Below are positions 59,388 through 64,000 of a stretch of DNA of 64,000 nucleotides, piece after piece. The notes beneath the pieces are model-generated. The model was not told the DNA's origin. It made no database searches and saw only the letters and a program-made list of their open reading frames with translations. This DNA comes from Mesorhizobium neociceri (GTDB taxonomy: Bacteria > Pseudomonadota > Alphaproteobacteria > Rhizobiales > Rhizobiaceae). The stretch spans positions 124,001 to 188,000 of the forward strand of contig NZ_JACDTY010000008.1 of the NCBI RefSeq assembly GCF_013520985.1, written 5' to 3'. Every line of letters begins with the position of its first letter. Position 1 is the stretch's first letter. A program made the position numbers and the translations under genes.

Positions 59388-59471
59388 TCAGGCTCCGCGC
59401 GGCGCGAGTAAAATGACCGAGGCGCCGGCGACCCCGGCAACGGCGGCTGCGATGGTGAGGATGCAGGTCAT
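59388..59471 (-). CDS. Very small hydrophobic ORF, 27 residues, upstream of Rsm22 gene
   Basis: An ATG at 59469-59471 opens 27 codons (MTCILTIAAAVAGVAGASVI then LLAPRGA) ending in TGA two bases before the Rsm22 GTG. The product would be a single hydrophobic segment. There is no good ribosome-binding site: the ATG sits directly after the T run of the cfa terminator. Close coupling to the next start is the only argument for a real gene. Confidence 0.3.
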   Translation of the reverse strand: MTCILTIAAAVAGVAGASVILLAPRGA

Positions 59472-59472
59472 G

Positions 59473-59498
59473 AAAAAAGGTCTCGCGAAAACGAGACC
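59473..59498 (-). terminator. Intrinsic terminator after cfa
   Basis: On the minus strand GGTCTCG-TTTTCG-CGAGACC is followed by TTTTTT. It lies 52 bases after the cfa stop and should end that transcript. Confidence 0.85.
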
Positions 59499-59549
59499 CT
59501 TTTCAGTGCGCGAGCCGCCAATGGCAAGCTGCAATGCGCAATCTAGGCG

Positions 59550-60899
59550 TTATTCGCGATCCAACACCTTGCGGCGACGTGCCGGCTTTGCGGCAGCGGA
59601 CCTGGCAGCAACGGACTTGGCGGCGACAGACCTGGCAACAGCAGGCTCGGCGGCCGCCGTCTCCTGGCGATGCCCGATCTCGCGCAGCTCCAGCGCCTTT
59701 TCGCATTTGGCCATGTAGTCGCGGGTCATTGGCAGCGTGTCGTTCTTCTTGGCGATCTGGATCTGGAAGATCACCAAGTCCTGCCAGCGGAAGGCGGCTT
59801 CCGAGGCGGCGAGATAGAACTCCCACATGCGGCAGAAGCGCTCATCGTAGATGGCCTTGGCCTTGTCGCGGTTGGCGGCAAAGCGCTGGCCCCAATGCTT
59901 CAGCGTATCGGCATAGTGCAACCGCAGAATCTCGACGTCGGTAACCACCAGCCCCGACTTCTCGATCGCCGGCATCACCTCCGACAGCGAGGGGATGTAG
60001 CCGCCCGGGAAGATGTATTTGCGTACGAAGGCGCTGGTCGCCCACGGCACGCCGGAGCGGCCGATCGTGTGTAAGAGCATGACGCCATCCGGCTTCAGCA
60101 GCGTCGCCGACTTCTCGAAGAAGGTGCGGAAGTGGTTGACACCGACATGCTCGAACATGCCGACCGAGACGATGCGGTCGAAGCGCTCGTTGAGTTCGCG
60201 GTAGTCCTTGAGGTCGAAATGCACCCGGTCCTGCAGGCCTTGCGCATGCGCCCGGTCGGTGGCGACGCCGTGCTGCTCGGTCGATAGCGTCACGCCTTGC
60301 ACGTCGACGTCGAAAGCCTTGGCGAGGTAGAGGCCGAGTCCACCCCAGCCGGAGCCGATATCGAGCACGGTTTGGCCGGCCTTCAGCCGGAGCTTGGCGG
60401 CGATGTGGCGCTTCTTGGCGACCTGCGCCTCGTCGAGCGTCATGTCCGGCTGCTCGAAATAGGCGCAGGAATACTGCATGTCCTCGTCGAGGAAGAGCCG
60501 GTAGAGGTCGCCCGACAGATCATAGTGGCGCTGCACGTTGCGGCGCGAGCGCGAGGTAGTGTTGATCTGCTGCAAGCGGCGGAAGGCGTGGCGCAGACCC
60601 TCGATCGCCTTTGTCCAGGTGGCGTCGATGCCGCCGCTGCCCATGTTCTGGAAGGCGATGCGCATCACACCCAGCACACCGCCCTCGAGGATGTCGAGTT
60701 CGCCGTCCATATAGGCTTCCGGCACCGCCAGCATCGGATCGAAGGAGATGCTACGCTCGGCATGCTTGGTCTTGATGTGCATGTGCACAGGCTCGCCGCT
60801 GCCGTCGCCGAATATCACGGTCGAGCCCTTCGGCCCGGTTACTTTGAGATTGCCTGTACGCACCAGGCGGTCGAGAACGCGCTTCAACAGAATATTCAT
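59550..60899 (-). CDS. cfa: Cyclopropane-fatty-acyl-phospholipid synthase
   Basis: A 449-residue SAM-dependent enzyme starting at ATG 60899 (MNILLKRVLDRLV); a start 18 bases upstream is less likely. The SAM motif VLDIGSGWGGLGLYLAK lies at about 190; HYDLSGDLYRLFLDEDMQYSCAYF and GMFEHVGVNHF are conserved family blocks. It adds a methylene bridge to unsaturated acyl chains in membrane lipids, which works together with the desaturase earlier in the window. A C-terminal Ala/Lys/Arg-rich tail is unusual and probably disordered. Confidence 0.95.
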   Translation of the reverse strand: MNILLKRVLDRLVRTGNLKVTGPKGSTVIFGDGSGEPVHMHIKTKHAERSISFDPMLAVPEAYMDGELDILEGGVLGVMRIAFQNMGSGGIDATWTKAIEGLRHAFRRLQQINTTSRSRRNVQRHYDLSGDLYRLFLDEDMQYSCAYFEQPDMTLDEAQVAKKRHIAAKLRLKAGQTVLDIGSGWGGLGLYLAKAFDVDVQGVTLSTEQHGVATDRAHAQGLQDRVHFDLKDYRELNERFDRIVSVGMFEHVGVNHFRTFFEKSATLLKPDGVMLLHTIGRSGVPWATSAFVRKYIFPGGYIPSLSEVMPAIEKSGLVVTDVEILRLHYADTLKHWGQRFAANRDKAKAIYDERFCRMWEFYLAASEAAFRWQDLVIFQIQIAKKNDTLPMTRDYMAKCEKALELREIGHRQETAAAEPAVARSVAAKSVAARSAAAKPARRRKVLDRE

Positions 60900-60980
60900 C
60901 ACCAAATGTCCCCTCACGGTCAGACTGGCTGTCTAATTCTGCCTTAATATATAGGGGCTCGAAAAGTTCCATTTGGCACA

Positions 60981-61009
60981 AAAATGCCCGGGCGAGACGC
61001 CCGGGCATT
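60981..61009 (-). terminator. Intrinsic terminator after rplI
   Basis: A 12-base stem AATGCCCGGGCG-AGA-CGCCCGGGCATT. On the minus strand it is followed by TTTTTG, fitting a rho-independent terminator 67 bases after the rplI stop. Confidence 0.88.
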
Positions 61010-61075
61010 GGTCCAGAAAGGCTGGATGACGACAATGTGATTGGGAGCGCTGCTCCCTCGCTTGTCGTTAAGCGA

Positions 61076-61660
61076 TCAGGCGTTGTCTTCGCCGCCTTCG
61101 AACTCGGTATTCGGGTCGAAGAAGTTCTCCGGCCGCGCATTGTCGTTGATGTCGTCGCCATAAATGGCTTCGGCGGTGGTCAGCGTCTCGCCCTTGGCCT
61201 GGCGTTCGGCTTCTTCGGCCGTGCGGGCGATGTTGAGGCTGATGGTGACCTCGACTTCCGGATGCAGCGCAATCGCCACATTGGTGACGCCGATGGTCTT
61301 GATCGGCTGGTTGAGCTGGATCTGGTTGCGGTTGACCGAGAAACCTTCCGCCGTCAGCAGGTCGGCGATGTCACGGGTCGACACCGAACCGTAGAGCTGG
61401 CCGGTCTCGCCGGCCGAACGCACGGCGATGAAGCTCTTGCCGTCGAGCTTTTCGGCAACCTGGCTGGCTTCCGACTTGCGCTCGAGGTTGCGGGCTTCGA
61501 GCTGGGCGCGCTGGCCCTCGAACTTCTTCTTGTTGGCTTCGTTGGCGCGCAGCGCCTTGCCCTGCGGCAAGAGGAAGTTGCGGGCAAAGCCGTCCTTGAC
61601 TTTGACGGTATCACCCATCTGGCCGAGGCGGGAAACGCGTTCGAGAAGAATCACTTGCAT
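61076..61660 (-). CDS. rplI: 50S ribosomal protein L9
   Basis: A 194-residue L9 starting at ATG 61660 (MQVILLERVSRLGQMGDTV). The N-terminal RNA-binding domain (GFARNFLLPQGKALRAN) and the central helix are typical; the C-terminal domain extends into an acidic tail (ENFFDPNTEFEGGEDNA) found in alphaproteobacteria. It is the last gene of the rpsF-rpsR-rplI operon, 268 bases after rpsR, and a family C repeat lies in that gap. Confidence 0.97.
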   Translation of the reverse strand: MQVILLERVSRLGQMGDTVKVKDGFARNFLLPQGKALRANEANKKKFEGQRAQLEARNLERKSEASQVAEKLDGKSFIAVRSAGETGQLYGSVSTRDIADLLTAEGFSVNRNQIQLNQPIKTIGVTNVAIALHPEVEVTISLNIARTAEEAERQAKGETLTTAEAIYGDDINDNARPENFFDPNTEFEGGEDNA

Positions 61661-61806
61661 GGTCTTGTTCCTTCGTCTGGGCACCGATCGCGGGATCGGC
61701 GCCGAATTGAATGGAACAGGTCAGGAAGCTCGGGCGCCTTGGCGCCGGTGTCGCTGTCCTGCCTGTCGCGGCAGTTAGAGGCTTTTCACCTCAACTCGGG
61801 ATTTCA

Positions 61807-61854
61807 ATGCATGTCGCCCAAAAATGGTCCCAGTTTTGGGACAACGACATGCAT
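61807..61854. repeat. Palindromic intergenic repeat, family C (copy 3)
   Basis: Outer arms ATGCATGTCG and CGACATGCAT, then inner CCCAAAA and TTTTGGG, pair perfectly. The centre differs from copies 1 and 2 (ATGGTCCCAG instead of GTGTG-AGCGG). It lies between rpsR and rplI within the operon. Confidence 0.65.
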
Positions 61855-61928
61855 CTTCAAACCAACCCCTGCGGCGCCCGTCGCCGTGGGAGAAAGAGAG
61901 CAGGCGGCGAACCGCCTGCTCGAAAGTC

Positions 61929-62177
61929 TTAGCGAACCACGTAGGGCAGCAGGCCGAGGAAGCGGGCGCGCTTGATCGCCTTGGCGAGTTCGCGCTGCTT
62001 CTTCTGGCTGACGGCGGTGATGCGCGACGGCACGATCTTGCCGCGCTCGGAAATGTAGCGCTGCAGCAGACGCACGTCCTTGTAGTCGATCTTGGGCGCG
62101 TTGGCGCCGGAGAACGGGCAGGTCTTGCGGCGGCGATGGAACGGGCGCCGGGTCGGGATCTGATTGATGTCGACCAT
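61929..62177 (-). CDS. rpsR: 30S ribosomal protein S18
   Basis: An 82-residue S18 of normal length with the family core CPFSGANAPKIDYKDVRLLQ and ERGKIVPSRITAVSQKKQRELAKAIKRARFL. Its start codon overlaps the rpsF stop (TAATG). S18 pairs with S6 on the small-subunit platform; the genes are co-expressed here. Confidence 0.97.
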   Translation of the reverse strand: MVDINQIPTRRPFHRRRKTCPFSGANAPKIDYKDVRLLQRYISERGKIVPSRITAVSQKKQRELAKAIKRARFLGLLPYVVR

Positions 62178-62677
62178 TATTCTGCACCCCCTTCAACACC
62201 TTCGCGCGGACGGCGCGGACCACGATCGCCACCGGCGTCGCCGAACGAGCGCGGCGGACGATCGCCACGGTCGCCGCGATCACGGTCGCCGAACGAGCGC
62301 GGACCACGATCGCCACGGTCACGGTCGCCGAAGCCGCCGCGTTCCGAACGCTCTTCGCGCTTCTGCATCATGGCCGACGGGCCTTCCTCATGCGCCTCGA
62401 CCTTGACGGTCAGGAAACGCAGCACGTCTTCGGACAGACCCATCTGGCGCTCCATTTCGTTGAGCGCTGCCGGCGGGCAGGTGAGGTCCATAAGCGTGTA
62501 GTAAGCCTTCCGGTTCTTGTTGACCCGGTAGGTGAGGGACTTCAGTCCCCAGTTCTCGACCCGACCGACGGACCCGCCATTTGCGGAGATGACGCCCTTG
62601 TACTGTTCGACAAGCGCATCGACCTGCTGCTGCGAGAGGTCCTGCCGGGCAAGGAACACATGTTCGTATAGAGCCAT
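62177..62677 (-). CDS. rpsF: 30S ribosomal protein S6 with extended tail
   Basis: A 166-residue S6. The first about 110 residues form the S6 domain (MALYEHVFLARQDLSQQQVDAL, KNRKAYYTLMDLTCPP). The C-terminal 50 residues are a charged, Arg/Gly/Asp-rich tail made of imperfect DRDRGDRGPRSFGD repeats, probably disordered. E. coli S6 is glutamylated at its C-terminus by RimK; this genome's RimK-like protein is unrelated in layout. A promoter lies about 230 bases upstream. Confidence 0.95.
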   Translation of the reverse strand: MALYEHVFLARQDLSQQQVDALVEQYKGVISANGGSVGRVENWGLKSLTYRVNKNRKAYYTLMDLTCPPAALNEMERQMGLSEDVLRFLTVKVEAHEEGPSAMMQKREERSERGGFGDRDRGDRGPRSFGDRDRGDRGDRPPRSFGDAGGDRGPRRPREGVEGGAE

Positions 62678-62839
62678 AGTGGTTCAGTGCCTTTCTTCGT
62701 TTCTCTCCCGGATCCTCGCGGCAAAAGCCTCTGCAACTTCTCTGACCCGCTGGTCCCGAAGGGGCGGGGAAGAAAGGAGCATTTCGAGACGGTCGAGAGC
62801 GGAGACACGGGAGGCGGAAGCGCTTCTGGCTTCACACGA

Positions 62840-62857
62840 AGGTTTTGGGTAAAACCT
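62840..62857 (-). promoter_or_regulatory. Hairpin in rpsF leader
   Basis: AGGTTTT-GGGT-AAAACCT forms a seven-base stem in the about 220-base leader of the rpsF operon. Bacterial rpsF leaders often bind the S6:S18 complex for feedback; whether this hairpin serves that is not shown. Confidence 0.35.
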
Positions 62858-62903
62858 CCGGCCCTCCGTTCAGCCCCCAGCAAGGACCGGCAGATTGCGG
62901 GCG

Positions 62904-62931
62904 TCTATACAGCAATTTGGCTGGAAGGCAA
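62904..62931 (-). promoter_or_regulatory. Candidate promoter of rpsF-rpsR-rplI
   Basis: On the minus strand CTTGCCT (-35 hexamer TTGCCT), a 16-base spacer and TATAGA (-10) fit a housekeeping promoter. The -10 ends 227 bases before the rpsF start, so the mRNA would have a long leader. Confidence 0.45.
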
Positions 62932-62974
62932 GGGTAGGAGGCGTTCCAGACAGCGTCCTTGGCGTCGCAGGCCA

Positions 62975-64000
62975 TCAACTTGTATGGGCGACGACCTTGT
63001 CCACCGTTTCGGGGAAGAAGTCGGGCGCGGCCTTACGCTTGCCGAACATCATGTCGTATTGCAACAGGCGGAAATCGTTGATCGCCGGATCGACGTCCTT
63101 CTGCCGCGCCCAATCGGGCGTCGCTTCGCCTGACGGTGTCAGCAAAAGATTGCGATCGACGACGCGGTAGCGTTCGCGCAGCGCGCCGAGGAAGCCGGTG
63201 TAGTAAGGGTGCGTGATCCCTGCCGTGGTCAGGATGTGATAGGGCAGGAAGGCCGGACTGACCGCGCCCATATCCTGCGCCGGACCGGTGCGGTTCGACC
63301 AGATGATCAGCGGCGTCTGGTGGTGCTCGAGTGCCGCCTCCGGCGTAGCCTCCCTGCGCGGCGCGACATTGTCTTTCAGGAAGCCGGTCTCGACATAGAC
63401 GGGGCCGAGCGGCGGCAGATGGTCGCCGAAGAAGGCAATGACCGTCGGCCGCTCGCGCTTCTTCGCCCAGTCGATCAGCCGTTCGAGGCCACGGTCGGCA
63501 TCGGCCGAACCCTCGGCGTAGCTGAGCAGCGATTCCCGCGCCCATGTGCTGATGGGTGCCGCGACCTTGTGGGTCGGATTGTAATAGCGGTACGGCTCGT
63601 AGGGGCCGTGGTTCTGCAGGCTGACGGCGAAGAAGAACACCGGATCCTCGCTGGCGTCGGCCTCGCGGATGATCTCGTCGGTCATTGCCGCGTCGGAGGC
63701 CAGCGGCCCGCGCTTTTCCAACGGCGGCAGCGTCTCTTCCGAGCGGAAATCGTCGAAGCCGAAATCGGCATAGACCGCGCCCCGGTTCCAGAACCAGTTG
63801 GTGCCGGGATGGATGGCGCGCGCTCGGTAGCCTTCGCTTTTCAGGAAGGTCGCCAGCGACGGCGTCGGCGTGCGCACATATTGCTGATAGGGGATCGAGC
63901 CCGCCGGCAGGAAGGCATTGGAAAAGCCGGTCAGCGCCTCGAATTCGATGTTGGCGGTCATGCCGCCGAATTCCGGCGAGAACATGTAGCCCGAGCGCAA
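62975..64000 (-). CDS. LTA-synthase-like phosphoglycerol/phosphoethanolamine transferase, 5'-truncated by window edge
   Basis: The frame is open to the right edge, so the true start is outside; only the last about 341 residues are here. The sulfatase/alkaline-phosphatase-superfamily core is visible: MFSPEFGGMTANIEFEALTG (a family signature), RAIHPGTNWFWNRG, NHGPYEPY and AFFGDHLPPLGP, the last giving the metal-binding Asp-His. Membrane helices expected at the N-terminus are missing because of truncation. In rhizobia such proteins decorate cyclic glucans with phosphoglycerol (OpgB-like) or modify lipids. The C-terminal part is complete. Confidence 0.88.
   Translation of the reverse strand: MRSGYMFSPEFGGMTANIEFEALTGFSNAFLPAGSIPYQQYVRTPTPSLATFLKSEGYRARAIHPGTNWFWNRGAVYADFGFDDFRSEETLPPLEKRGPLASDAAMTDEIIREADASEDPVFFFAVSLQNHGPYEPYRYYNPTHKVAAPISTWARESLLSYAEGSADADRGLERLIDWAKKRERPTVIAFFGDHLPPLGPVYVETGFLKDNVAPRREATPEAALEHHQTPLIIWSNRTGPAQDMGAVSPAFLPYHILTTAGITHPYYTGFLGALRERYRVVDRNLLLTPSGEATPDWARQKDVDPAINDFRLLQYDMMFGKRKAAPDFFPETVDKVVAHTS

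Noticed and set aside
62179..62340. A DNA tract with regular GATCGCCACGGTC-like units that looks CRISPR-like or minisatellite-like.
   Set aside because: The units are the coding repeats of the S6 C-terminal tail, have no unique spacers, and no cas gene is present.
1..64000. Search by eye for tRNA genes, rRNA, IS terminal repeats with transposase, prophage genes or a plasmid origin.
   Set aside because: No cloverleaf, transposase, integrase, capsid or replication-initiator signature was seen; the repeats found lack any transposase.

Overview
This 64 kb window looks like a chromosomal segment of a GC-rich alphaproteobacterium of the Hyphomicrobiales, most likely Mesorhizobium or a close relative. 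This rests on the overall gene repertoire, the separate short-type psd followed by pssA, TIGR02301 and SRAP genes of rhizobial type, the rpsF-rpsR-rplI and purF/cvpA/radA/dnaB neighbourhoods, and families of short palindromic intergenic repeats. The genus is inferred from recalled gene order and repeat style, not from a search. Both edges cut genes: a VapC-like PIN gene on the left and an LTA-synthase-like phosphotransferase on the right. I see no tRNA, rRNA, insertion sequence, prophage or CRISPR array.

Layout. 1-4.9 kb: VapC fragment, an ECF sigma/anti-sigma pair, and a three-gene operon (GNAT-C39 peptidase fusion, RimK-like ATP-grasp, small DUF3303-like protein). 4.9-11.1 kb: LysR regulator divergent from a fatty acid desaturase, M20 amidohydrolase divergent from an AraC regulator, and a PAS-PAS-GGDEF-EAL protein. 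11.1-15.2 kb: HD phosphohydrolase, YgfZ, a dihydroorotase-like amidohydrolase, then an accessory two-gene island with an AbiEii-type nucleotidyltransferase. 15.2-19.1 kb: small conserved and secreted proteins, NUDIX, SRAP, and an unlisted 51-codon gene. 19.2-25.7 kb: cysS, then a tightly overlapping run (DUF559, VOC, two GFA proteins, proline iminopeptidase, cimA) and a frameshifted gene.

25.8-35.2 kb: RarD, GST, CorA-type transporter, GNAT-like protein, di-heme cytochrome c, muconolactone-isomerase-like protein divergent from LysR, LOG-family protein, and a LysM envelope protein. 35.4-44 kb: ArsR plus Atm1-type ABC exporter, small monooxygenase, SMP-30 lactonase, a frameshifted LprI-like gene, and the phospholipid genes psd, pssA and an Aas-like acyltransferase/synthetase. 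44-52 kb: tautomerase/LysR pair, two DMT exporters, S10 peptidase, OsmC, secreted lectin-like protein, SDR. 52-64 kb (all minus strand): purF, cvpA, radA, dnaB, a small P-loop kinase, Rsm22, cfa, rplI-rpsR-rpsF, and the partial phosphoglycerol-transferase-like gene.

Themes: membrane lipid metabolism (desaturase, psd, pssA, Aas-like, cfa), housekeeping replication/translation/purine genes, and several small accessory modules. The best candidates for under-described biology are the GNAT-C39/RimK/DUF3303 operon, the AbiEii island with its 75-residue partner, the ArsR-Atm1 unit, the 51-residue gene, and three families of palindromic repeats, one of which abuts a DUF559 nuclease-like gene. Two genes appear to carry frameshifts that should be checked against raw data.
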